From Porticoccaceae bacterium (GTDB lineage Bacteria; Pseudomonadota; Gammaproteobacteria; Pseudomonadales; Porticoccaceae): a stretch of 64,000 nt of DNA. The notes below the pieces were generated by a model. The model had not been told where the DNA came from and ran no database searches. It worked only from the letters and a program-made list of their open reading frames with translations. The stretch lies in contig JABILI010000096.1 in the NCBI GenBank assembly GCA_018654575.1, positions 1-64,000 of the forward strand. Direction: 5' to 3'. Each line of letters starts with the position of its first letter. The first letter of the stretch is position 1. Shown one piece after another: positions 52,531 through 60,444 of this stretch. Made by a program: the position numbers and the translations under genes.

Positions 52531-53450
52531 CTGCCGATAAAGACTATTTGACCTATCCTCATCGCTCTTACGGCATGGATCACTCTTCATACGAATGGTC
52601 GATGCTTAATGAGCGTGCACCCGTTGCGTGGCCGAATGGCAAAAAGCTAGCCCTGTGGGTGAATATTAACGTTCAATTTTTTCCTTTGGATCAAAAGAGC
52701 ATTCCTTTTCCGGTACCTGGAGGCATGACTATGCCCTATCCGGATCTTCGCCATTACACGCTCCGTGACTATGGCAACCGTGTCGGTATTTATCGTTTCT
52801 TTGACGCTTTAGATAAGTACGGTATTACATCTAGTATCGCCATGAATACTCTTGTTGCTCAACGCTACCCTTATTTACTCAACAAGGTGGTTGAACGAGG
52901 ACATGAAATTCTTTGTCATGGCGAACATATGGACGCTTTACACTATGGCGGTCAGTCCATAGAAGAAGAAGCTGAATTGGTTAAAAGATCATTAGAGGAG
53001 TTACGGACATTAAGCGGTCAAAGCATTAAAGGTTGGATCAGTCCGGCCAAAAATGAAAGCCCCAATACGCCGCAATTATTAGCCGCTAATGGCATTGAAT
53101 ATTTTTGTGACTGGGTGAACGATGACATGCCCTATAGCTTTCACTCTGACCAGGGCGATCTAACCGCTATGCCACTTTCCACTGAACTCGAGGATCGCTT
53201 CATTATTATGAACAACCTGCACTCAGAATCATCCTACAAGGAGCAAGTTATAGACGCTTGTGATTTCCTTCTTGATGAAGCCACCACGCAGGGCGGAAGA
53301 ATATTGGCGCTAAATCTTCACCCGTGGCTGTTGGGGCAACCACATCGCATTCAAACATTAGAGCAAGTGCTAGAATACCTGAGTAATCAGGACGCTATAT
53401 GGTCAGCAAGTCCGATGGAAATTCTTACCGCATTCAAGTCCCAAGCATGA
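52527..53450 (+). CDS. Polysaccharide deacetylase-family protein (PuuE/allantoinase-like), copy 2
   Basis: 307 residues, paralogous to the preceding protein. LRDYGNRVGIYRFFDALDKY, CHGEHMDALHYGGQS and IKGWISPAKNES align with the same blocks. The 4-bp overlap with copy 1 and similar length indicate duplication with divergence; the catalytic block differs (CHGEHMDA versus SHGIYNTR), suggesting distinct substrates or a non-equivalent heterodimer. Last gene before the GntR regulator. Confidence 0.87.
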   Translation: MTADKDYLTYPHRSYGMDHSSYEWSMLNERAPVAWPNGKKLALWVNINVQFFPLDQKSIPFPVPGGMTMPYPDLRHYTLRDYGNRVGIYRFFDALDKYGITSSIAMNTLVAQRYPYLLNKVVERGHEILCHGEHMDALHYGGQSIEEEAELVKRSLEELRTLSGQSIKGWISPAKNESPNTPQLLAANGIEYFCDWVNDDMPYSFHSDQGDLTAMPLSTELEDRFIIMNNLHSESSYKEQVIDACDFLLDEATTQGGRILALNLHPWLLGQPHRIQTLEQVLEYLSNQDAIWSASPMEILTAFKSQA

Positions 53451-53549
53451 CGCTGGATACATTATCTAACACTGTATTTACGCCACAAATAGCCCATCTT
53501 GGAAATAGAAAAATGTAGGCATAGATCATATCTCTGCAATATTTTTCCT

Positions 53550-53565
53550 TTAATCGAACGATGAA
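53550..53565. promoter_or_regulatory. 16-bp dyad, GntR-type operator candidate 4 (autoregulatory)
   Basis: TTAATCGAACGATGAA lies 36-51 bp upstream of the GntR start, just before a TATGAT (-10-like, 53575-53580). A copy at the regulator's own promoter is the best hint that this protein binds the dyad. Confidence 0.55.
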
Positions 53566-53600
53566 TAATTAAGGTATGATTGCGTTAAAGAGCTTCTAAA

Positions 53601-54371
53601 ATGACGATTTCACAACAAAACGATACTAAAAAACACCGGCCGCTGAGTCAGGATGACCCGACGCCTCTATATCACCGACTTTATACCCGTTTAAAGAAAG
53701 ATATTTTAGACGGTACATTGAAGCATGGTAGTCAACTGCCTACCGAGCATGAACTCTCTCAAGTCTTTAGTATTTCGCGTGTCACCGCCATACGAGCGCT
53801 TAACGAACTGGCAGCAGATGGCTTGGTAACTAGGCAGAGAGCTAAAGGCACTCATGTGACGCACAAATACACGCCTAAGCCAGTCAAAGCACCTCTTATA
53901 GGAATGCTTCAAGAAATTGAGTCAATGGCTCGACACTCAGTTGTTAAGGTTATTGAACTCAATGAAACTCGTCCACCGGCAGATGTTAGCGAAGCGTTTA
54001 ATTTAAGCGCTGAAGAAAAGATGCTGAAAATGATCCGTGTGAGGATACGTGACGGAGAGCCTTTTGGTTATTACATAAGCTGGAGCCGCGGATTGGACGA
54101 TACTATTAGCGTAGAAACGATAAAATCAACGCCTCGCCTAGAGATCTTTCGTCAAAATGGTGTTCACATCACTCATGTTAAGCAAATTTTAACAGCAATG
54201 CCTGCCTCAGTAGAGGTTGCAGCTGAACTTCAAGTCGAACCAGGCTTTTCTCTGCTAAAGCTTGTGCGCCAGTCTTTTGACAAGCAGGAGCAACTTGTTG
54301 ATTTTCTTATAGCGCTATATCACCCAGAACGTTTCCAGTATCACATGGATTTGACAGTAGAACCCGAATAG
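53601..54371 (+). CDS. GntR-family (HutC/UTRA) transcriptional regulator
   Basis: 256 residues: an N-terminal GntR winged helix (LYHRLYTRLKKDILDGTLKH, LPTEHELSQVFSISRVTAIR, GTHVTH) and a C-terminal UTRA effector domain (MLKMIRVRIRDGEPFGYYIS, ERFQYHMDLTVEPE). HutC-type members repress catabolic genes until an inducer binds. It lies between the PuuE pair and the TRAP genes. The palindromic motif at its own promoter recurs at three other promoters in the region, so I infer it governs them. Confidence 0.93.
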   Translation: MTISQQNDTKKHRPLSQDDPTPLYHRLYTRLKKDILDGTLKHGSQLPTEHELSQVFSISRVTAIRALNELAADGLVTRQRAKGTHVTHKYTPKPVKAPLIGMLQEIESMARHSVVKVIELNETRPPADVSEAFNLSAEEKMLKMIRVRIRDGEPFGYYISWSRGLDDTISVETIKSTPRLEIFRQNGVHITHVKQILTAMPASVEVAAELQVEPGFSLLKLVRQSFDKQEQLVDFLIALYHPERFQYHMDLTVEPE

Positions 54372-54419
54372 CGGATAGCCACAAGACAAGAGGAAGCTGG
54401 AAGATGAGTCGCTGCTAGT

Positions 54420-55457
54420 ATGAAAACACGGATTAAAAAGTTGCCTTACCTTGCGTGTTTAATCTTTATCGTTTTTGCCACCCCCGTAACGGCTAAACCG
54501 ACAACGCTAAGAGTGGCTAGCTTTATCAGCCCCTTAAGTCCACAAAATGCAGAGGTCATAGCACCCTGGATTCAAGAGCTTAAACGACTAAGTAATAACG
54601 AGTTAGATGTGGACTTCTATCCCGGAGGCAGCCTCGGCAGGCACGGTAATTACCAACTAAAGTTATTACAGGATGGCGTTCATCACGCTTCTCTCATAGT
54701 TCCCGGTTATACGCCTGGACGGTTCCCTGATAATACTATTTTTGAATTACCCTTACTCATGGATGGAACACTTGAGGCGTCCCTAGCCTATTATCGTATG
54801 ATCAAGAATGGCTACTTGCGAGGCTACAAAGATACCAAACTTATCAGTGTCTTTATGAGCCAACCTTACTTTATACACCTTAATACGCCTTACCAAACTC
54901 TTGATGACCTAAAAGGCAAGAAGATACGAGTAGCCGGCTATCTGCAGGCTGAAATTATTCGTCGTCTAGGAGCGACGCCAATAGGTGGCACCCCAGTTAC
55001 GCAAATTAGGGAGAGTATTAATCGAGGTCTTATTGATGGCACCATACTTGGATGGGACTCAATGCATATATTTGGTGTGAAGCATGTGACTCGATACCAT
55101 ATCGAGATTCCGGTTACTTATACACCCATACTGTTCTTAATGAATCTTGAAACCTATGAAAACTTAGACCCTAAATATCAAGCCCTTATAAACCAGTCGA
55201 GCGGTGAAGAAATGGTTAGGCATTTTAGTGCCGTCACAACCGCCTTAGCTAGAAAGACCTACGCAGAAACAAAAGGTAAGGACGAGCAATACTTTATAAC
55301 ATTAGATGAAAAAGAATTGAGTAGATGGCACCAAGCACTTGCGCCTATTGAACAAAGCTGGATCTTAAAAAACCCAGAAGGACAGTGGCGTATGGAAGGA
55401 CTAAAAGAAATACTCACCACCATTCGTCAAGAACTACCTAAAGACAATGACCTATGA
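54420..55457 (+). CDS. dctP: TRAP transporter substrate-binding protein (DctP)
   Basis: 345-residue periplasmic receptor with a signal peptide (hydrophobic segment ending VTAKP). DctP text: GGSLGRHGNYQLKLLQDGVH, LDDLKGKKIRVAGYLQAEII and GTPVTQIRESINRGLIDGTI. The conserved Arg that clamps a carboxylate in this family appears in the KIRVAGY segment. It therefore probably binds an organic acid, which fits a carboxylated substrate. Its stop overlaps the DctQ start. Confidence 0.92.
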   Translation: MKTRIKKLPYLACLIFIVFATPVTAKPTTLRVASFISPLSPQNAEVIAPWIQELKRLSNNELDVDFYPGGSLGRHGNYQLKLLQDGVHHASLIVPGYTPGRFPDNTIFELPLLMDGTLEASLAYYRMIKNGYLRGYKDTKLISVFMSQPYFIHLNTPYQTLDDLKGKKIRVAGYLQAEIIRRLGATPIGGTPVTQIRESINRGLIDGTILGWDSMHIFGVKHVTRYHIEIPVTYTPILFLMNLETYENLDPKYQALINQSSGEEMVRHFSAVTTALARKTYAETKGKDEQYFITLDEKELSRWHQALAPIEQSWILKNPEGQWRMEGLKEILTTIRQELPKDNDL

Positions 55458-55978
55458 TTTTCTCTAATTCTCTGGAAACAACTATTCGAAAAATTGCTCA
55501 GGTAATTGCCTTAGCGGGACTATCATGCCTTTTAATTCAAGCGACTATGATCGTAGTAGATGTATTGCTGCGTTGGGTCTTTAACAGCCCACTGTTTGGC
55601 ATGGAAGACATAAATCAGCTTCTCATAAGCGTTATTCTTGCATCTTTTTTCCCTATTCTTTTAATTGATAGTAAGAACATCACCATAGATGTTCTAGGCG
55701 AAGTGTTGGGTGCAAGAACCAAAGCTTGGCTAGACGTGGTGGGCCAACTCACCACTCTGATTCTTTTTGTTCTTGTAGTCTGGCAACTTACCCTTTTTTC
55801 TATTGAAGTAAATAATCAAACGACCTTGATCTTGCAACTTCCCATCGCACCGACGTGGTGGCTAACAACTGGCCTGATGGGTCTTTGTATTCCAGCCCAA
55901 TTAATAGTGACAGTATCAAAAATTCGAAAAGCGCTCGACCCTAACTATTCCCCAATCATCCCCGACGGAAGTAAATGA
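55454..55978 (+). CDS. dctQ: TRAP transporter small permease (DctQ)
   Basis: 174-residue, four-helix membrane subunit (MIVVDVLLRWVFNSPLFGMED; ILIDSKNITIDVL). It joins the receptor and the large permease. Overlaps of 4 bp on both sides show tight coupling with its neighbours. Confidence 0.92.
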   Translation: MIFSNSLETTIRKIAQVIALAGLSCLLIQATMIVVDVLLRWVFNSPLFGMEDINQLLISVILASFFPILLIDSKNITIDVLGEVLGARTKAWLDVVGQLTTLILFVLVVWQLTLFSIEVNNQTTLILQLPIAPTWWLTTGLMGLCIPAQLIVTVSKIRKALDPNYSPIIPDGSK

Positions 55979-57279
55979 TGGAAGCTATCTCAATCGCTTT
56001 AGTTGGCATCCTAATTATGTTCGCGCTAATCGCATTGCATGTCCCGGTGGGTGTATCACTTGCGGTAACAGGTGTTGGGGTTTTTACCTGGATTGTTGGT
56101 TTCGACGAAGCTGTATCTTTAATTGGAACAGAGTTTTCAGCCACTTTTTCTAATATGGACTACTCTATTATTCCATTCTTCATTGTAATGGGCAGCCTTG
56201 CTAGCACAGCAGGGTTATCTGCTGATTTATTCCGCCTTGCAAATAGCTTCTTAGGCCACAAAAGAGGAGGCCTGGCACTGGCAACGGTGGGCGGTTGCGC
56301 AGCCTTTGGCTCAGTATGCGGCTCTTCATTGGCCACAGTGGCCACCATGACGCGTGTTGCTTTGCCTGAAATGCTAAAACGAGGCTATAAACCTTCTCTA
56401 GCTACCGGAAGTATTGCTGCAGGTGGAGCCTTAGGAACACTGATTCCGCCGTCTTTAATTATTATTCTATATGCCTTACTAACTGACTTAGATACTCGAA
56501 CTCTCATGATTGCGGCCATATTGCCCGCCCTGTTAGCTGTTGTAATGAATGCTTTAACCATTATTGTTATGGTCCGACTAAATCCCAACATTGCCCCCAA
56601 AGGAGAGCCCACTAGCTGGAATGATCGGAGACGAACTCTGGTTAAAAGCTGGCAGATCCTTCTACTCGGCGGAATTGTAGCTGGGGGGATCTATGGTGGG
56701 ATATTTAACATTACTGAAGCGGCGGCGGTAGGAGTAGCCATCGCGTTCATTATGTGTTTTTTTAGAGGCCAACTTACTCAAAATAATCTTCGTGAAATGA
56801 TGCAAGAAACGGCTAGCAACACCGCTATGATTTATATGATGCTTATTGGTGCATCAATTCTTTCATATTTTTTATCCTTATCCCACATGCCTGAATATAC
56901 AGTGGCATGGATCGACGCTATGGATCTACCGGCCTTCGTTGTTGTTCTGGTGCTCTACTTAATGTACTTGGTGTTAGGAAGTATCTTCGAGACTGTTGCT
57001 GCAATGGTTATCACACTGCCCTTTGTTCTGCCCATTGTCACTGGGTTAGGGTATGACCCTGTATGGTGGGGTATTATGATGCTTAGCGTGATAGGTACTG
57101 GCATGAATACTCCGCCAATTGGTATGAACGTTTTTGTGTTATTTGGGATGACAAAAGACATACCGCTAAAAACAATTTTTTCTGGGACACTACCATTTGT
57201 TATCAGTGATGTTATCAAGCTTTTAATACTAACAATGGTTCCCGAGATAACTCTCTGGCTGCCCAGCCTCATAGCCTAG
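55975..57279 (+). CDS. dctM: TRAP transporter large permease (DctM)
   Basis: 434 residues, about 11-12 hydrophobic segments, carrying the DctM repeats (FFIVMGSLASTAGLSADLFR; ALGTLIPPSLIIILYALLTD; GTGMNTPPIGMNVFVLFGMT). Drives sodium-coupled uptake with the DctP and DctQ products. Last gene of the GntR-TRAP set, 35 bp before a convergent flavoprotein gene. Confidence 0.94.
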   Translation: MMEAISIALVGILIMFALIALHVPVGVSLAVTGVGVFTWIVGFDEAVSLIGTEFSATFSNMDYSIIPFFIVMGSLASTAGLSADLFRLANSFLGHKRGGLALATVGGCAAFGSVCGSSLATVATMTRVALPEMLKRGYKPSLATGSIAAGGALGTLIPPSLIIILYALLTDLDTRTLMIAAILPALLAVVMNALTIIVMVRLNPNIAPKGEPTSWNDRRRTLVKSWQILLLGGIVAGGIYGGIFNITEAAAVGVAIAFIMCFFRGQLTQNNLREMMQETASNTAMIYMMLIGASILSYFLSLSHMPEYTVAWIDAMDLPAFVVVLVLYLMYLVLGSIFETVAAMVITLPFVLPIVTGLGYDPVWWGIMMLSVIGTGMNTPPIGMNVFVLFGMTKDIPLKTIFSGTLPFVISDVIKLLILTMVPEITLWLPSLIA

Positions 57280-57314
57280 CAATAGAGCGCGGCGTAGGTC
57301 ATGTGCTAAACATT

Positions 57315-58712
57315 TTACTTAGCAATATCGGCCACCGCAGCACGGCCTGCCAAACGTCCAAAAGTAGTTGCCGTAAGTAGCCCGTTACCCGCCAAATAGC
57401 CTGAAGCGTCAGGCCCGGAAATACCTCTAGCTGCGCCACCCCCTGCATAAAGATTAGGCAATGCTGACCCATCTTCTCGCAAGACACGCGCATGTTCATC
57501 CACTCGTAACCCCCCTTGGGTATGGAAGATCGCTCCCGTAACTTTTACAGCGTAAAAAGGCGCGCACAAAGGCTGCTTTCCTTTAAAGCTTCTCCCAAAT
57601 TCATCATCAGCGTCACTATCGACAAGACCCGTTATGTCCGACAGAGTTTGTGTAAGTTTATCTAGGGGTAGTTTAGTTTGTATACAGATATCTTGAAGGC
57701 TATCGCCATGGCGAACCGCCCCAGCATTAATTGCTTCGTTGTAATCATCAAACTCAAGCATTAAATTATGGCGCTGCTCGTCATAAAATGTCCAAGCGAC
57801 TGAGCCCTCTTGGGATAGTACATCAACAGCCTGCTCCGAATAACCTCGAGCTTCATTAGAGAACCTCTTACCTTGTTGGTTAACCTGAATGCCTCCCTCA
57901 ACGATGCAGGGCCATAAAATGGGAATGCCAAAGCCCTTGGCTAGGCCTGCATGCCCCTGATAGGCACTCATGTCTGCAACAGCTGCACCAAGTGAATCCC
58001 CCCAGAGCACTGCATCTCCTTTATTCCCCGGGTGACCAAAAAACTCTCCACCTTCTATTTCTGGAATATATTGACTTAACATTTTGGGATTCCCTGCAAA
58101 CCCACAACAAGCCAATATAATGGCGCGACAACCCACATCTTCAATACTTTGGTCTGGCCTCTGAAATCGGACCCCATGAACCCGGCCACTGTCATCTGCA
58201 AAAAGATTGGTAACGGTGGCATTGGTTAAAATGGACACCCCCTCTCGCTCAATAGCATTGCTTAAACTTCCCATCAATTCAGCACCAGATCTATTAGGCG
58301 TGCCATGCATTCGCATGATGGAATGTCCTGGGTAAAGAAAGGTATCCACAAGCGTTAGCGGCACACCATAAGTATTTGATAACCATTCAATAGTATTGGC
58401 TGATTCCTGGGCCAGTGCCAACGCCATTTTTTCATCCGTTCGATTATTGGTCTTTGCGCAGATATCTTGTGCAAACTGCACGGCAGAATCAGTGATACTA
58501 GCTGCCCGTTGGGCTGAGGTCCCAGCACCTGGTATCAGGCCTGTTGACATTGCTGTAGTCCCAAGCGCACTGGCATCTCTTTCCAAGATTAAAACTTCAG
58601 CGCCAGCTTCGTGGGCGGCCAAACCAGCACAGAGTCCGCAGGCGCCTGCGCCAATAATGACAACGTCCAATTCAAAACTAAAATTAGCCTCAGATACGCT
58701 AAGAATACTCAT
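57315..58712 (-). CDS. FAD-dependent oxidoreductase, fumarate-reductase-flavoprotein type
   Basis: 465 residues. N-terminal FAD site VVIIGAGACGLCAGLAAHEAG, then MSTGLIPGAGTSAQR, and the C-terminal LPNLYAGGGAARGISGPDASGYLAGNG. Family members reduce fumarate-like double bonds or desaturate ring ketones (for example KstD, urocanate reductase). No signal peptide, so cytosolic. It lies 20 bp downstream of the Tat-exported flavoprotein gene and forms a pair with it. Confidence 0.88.
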   Translation of the reverse strand: MSILSVSEANFSFELDVVIIGAGACGLCAGLAAHEAGAEVLILERDASALGTTAMSTGLIPGAGTSAQRAASITDSAVQFAQDICAKTNNRTDEKMALALAQESANTIEWLSNTYGVPLTLVDTFLYPGHSIMRMHGTPNRSGAELMGSLSNAIEREGVSILTNATVTNLFADDSGRVHGVRFQRPDQSIEDVGCRAIILACCGFAGNPKMLSQYIPEIEGGEFFGHPGNKGDAVLWGDSLGAAVADMSAYQGHAGLAKGFGIPILWPCIVEGGIQVNQQGKRFSNEARGYSEQAVDVLSQEGSVAWTFYDEQRHNLMLEFDDYNEAINAGAVRHGDSLQDICIQTKLPLDKLTQTLSDITGLVDSDADDEFGRSFKGKQPLCAPFYAVKVTGAIFHTQGGLRVDEHARVLREDGSALPNLYAGGGAARGISGPDASGYLAGNGLLTATTFGRLAGRAAVADIAK

Positions 58713-58732
58713 AATTAAAATCTATATAAAAG

Positions 58733-60319
58733 TTAGGTTTCTGTTATCAAACAACTTGCTACTCGACTATCTTGGGACTGCGTATATTGACAGGCATTTC
58801 TGGCAGCAATTCGCCCTAAAGTGATGGCCGGCCCAACGCTCATGCCACTTAAAACTGCAGTCCCCATCATCTGTGCGGAGCCTATAGTTTCACCAGCAGC
58901 ATAAAGTCCATCAATCACTTTTCCGCTGGACTCAACCGCCTGCAATAAATGATTGACGGCAACACCACCATGAGAAATTAAGATGCTTCCGGTTATGGGG
59001 ATACTATAAAAGGGCCCCTCATCAATCGGACTATCTAGCCTCTGCCTATTAAACTTCTCATCAACCCCAGTAACAACTGATCGATTATATTCTGTCACAG
59101 TCTTCACTAGTTGCTGTACTGGAATACCCATCTTTCGCCCAAGCCCTCGAATAGACTGAGCTTTCTTAACAATGCCACTGGAAACTTGACGATCTAACTG
59201 CTGCTGGTCCCAGTCCTTCACACCAATCTCATTATTAATTTTAGATTTTTTATCCAAAATCATGAAATACCCGAAGTCAGTCTGAGCTAAGAATGCTCGC
59301 TCCCTTTCATCCGGATTAATTGCATGTTCATTGACAAATCTTTCACCCTGCTTATTTACCCAAATACCCTGCGGATAGTGTTTCGGTGGAAACATCAGCC
59401 GCCCTCTAGCGCCATCAATTGCACCTGGAAAGGATACGAAATGGCCCATATTAATGAGCTCTGCACCAGCCTGTTGCGCCATAATAAGTCCATCACCCGA
59501 CGCATGGGGGAGGCAAACGACCTTAGATTTCGCAATCTTGGGGTTATATTTCTCTTTCAGAACCTGACTGGCGCCATAACCACCAGTAGTCAGTATTACC
59601 GCTTTGGCCATAAAGTCAGACGCTTTCCCTGAGTCGTCGTCCACAGCGATACCTGTAACTGTCCCTGAGTCATCTTGGAGCAGCTTGGTGACCTTTGCTC
59701 TCAGTAGCAACTTGATGTCTCCCCGATCAATACGCTTCTCCAACTCTGTCCGCAAAGGTCCCAATAAAGAACGCCCATAATCTGGGCCCATATAGGTCCG
59801 AGCTGAACTGTAATGCTCATGATCATCCTCAAAGAAAGGAGATTCTGGTGTAAATTCAACACCAATCTCGGCTAACCAATCAATCATCGCTGCAGCATTT
59901 TCAACTGCAATTTTTAATAATTCAGAGTTGTTGCTGTACTTGCCCATGCGCATAGCATCGCGGTAGTGCAGGGCTGGAGAATCCTCAATACCTTTTTCAA
60001 TCTGTAACTTGCTATCGGCGCCACTGATATGCCCACCTGAAATATTCAACATACCGCCAATAAATGGATTCTTGTCTACAAGTAAAACCCTAACGCCAAG
60101 ATCGGCAGCTTGAATAGCGGCCGGAATGCCCGCATTACCAGCACCTACAATAACAAGATCGGCAATAGGGTTTGATGGTTTTATTGCTGTTTTTATCGAC
60201 TCGAATTCATTAGCTCGCAACGGCCCAGAGTTCATAGCTCCCAAAGTGCCCATGCTAACGCCTAAAGCTACCGTTCTCTTGATCGCTCTTCGACGGTCTA
60301 CGCTTTCTCCTTTAGACAT
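58733..60319 (-). CDS. Tat-exported FAD oxidoreductase, flavocytochrome-c-like
   Basis: 528 residues. A twin-arginine-like signal (RRRAIKRTVALGVSMGTLGA) is followed by the FAD domain (LVIVGAGNAGIPAAIQAADLG) and the fumarate-reductase-like catalytic domain (LLVDKNPFIGGMLNISGGH; GLYAAGETIGSAQMMGTAVL). The ATG at 60319 has GGAGAGG upstream; a TTG at 60325 is less good. No haem motif, so electrons must come from or go to a partner. Exported reductases of this type use periplasmic redox carriers (inference). Confidence 0.87.
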   Translation of the reverse strand: MSKGESVDRRRAIKRTVALGVSMGTLGAMNSGPLRANEFESIKTAIKPSNPIADLVIVGAGNAGIPAAIQAADLGVRVLLVDKNPFIGGMLNISGGHISGADSKLQIEKGIEDSPALHYRDAMRMGKYSNNSELLKIAVENAAAMIDWLAEIGVEFTPESPFFEDDHEHYSSARTYMGPDYGRSLLGPLRTELEKRIDRGDIKLLLRAKVTKLLQDDSGTVTGIAVDDDSGKASDFMAKAVILTTGGYGASQVLKEKYNPKIAKSKVVCLPHASGDGLIMAQQAGAELINMGHFVSFPGAIDGARGRLMFPPKHYPQGIWVNKQGERFVNEHAINPDERERAFLAQTDFGYFMILDKKSKINNEIGVKDWDQQQLDRQVSSGIVKKAQSIRGLGRKMGIPVQQLVKTVTEYNRSVVTGVDEKFNRQRLDSPIDEGPFYSIPITGSILISHGGVAVNHLLQAVESSGKVIDGLYAAGETIGSAQMMGTAVLSGMSVGPAITLGRIAARNACQYTQSQDSRVASCLITET

Positions 60320-60379
60320 TACCAACCTCTCCCAGAGCTAATTATCGGCATTATCTTTTAGATTCATTCTATTTTAGAG

Positions 60380-60420
60380 CCAAAATAAAGCCGGGGCAAC
60401 TAACTATAGCTGCCCCGGCT
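60380..60420 (-). terminator. Terminator of the TonB receptor gene
   Basis: On the minus strand, stem AGCCGGGGCA / TGCCCCGGCT with a 12-nt loop is followed by a T-rich tail. It lies about 25 bp past the receptor's stop. Confidence 0.9.
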
Positions 60421-60444
60421 CGATATACATTGGCTAAGAACGGT

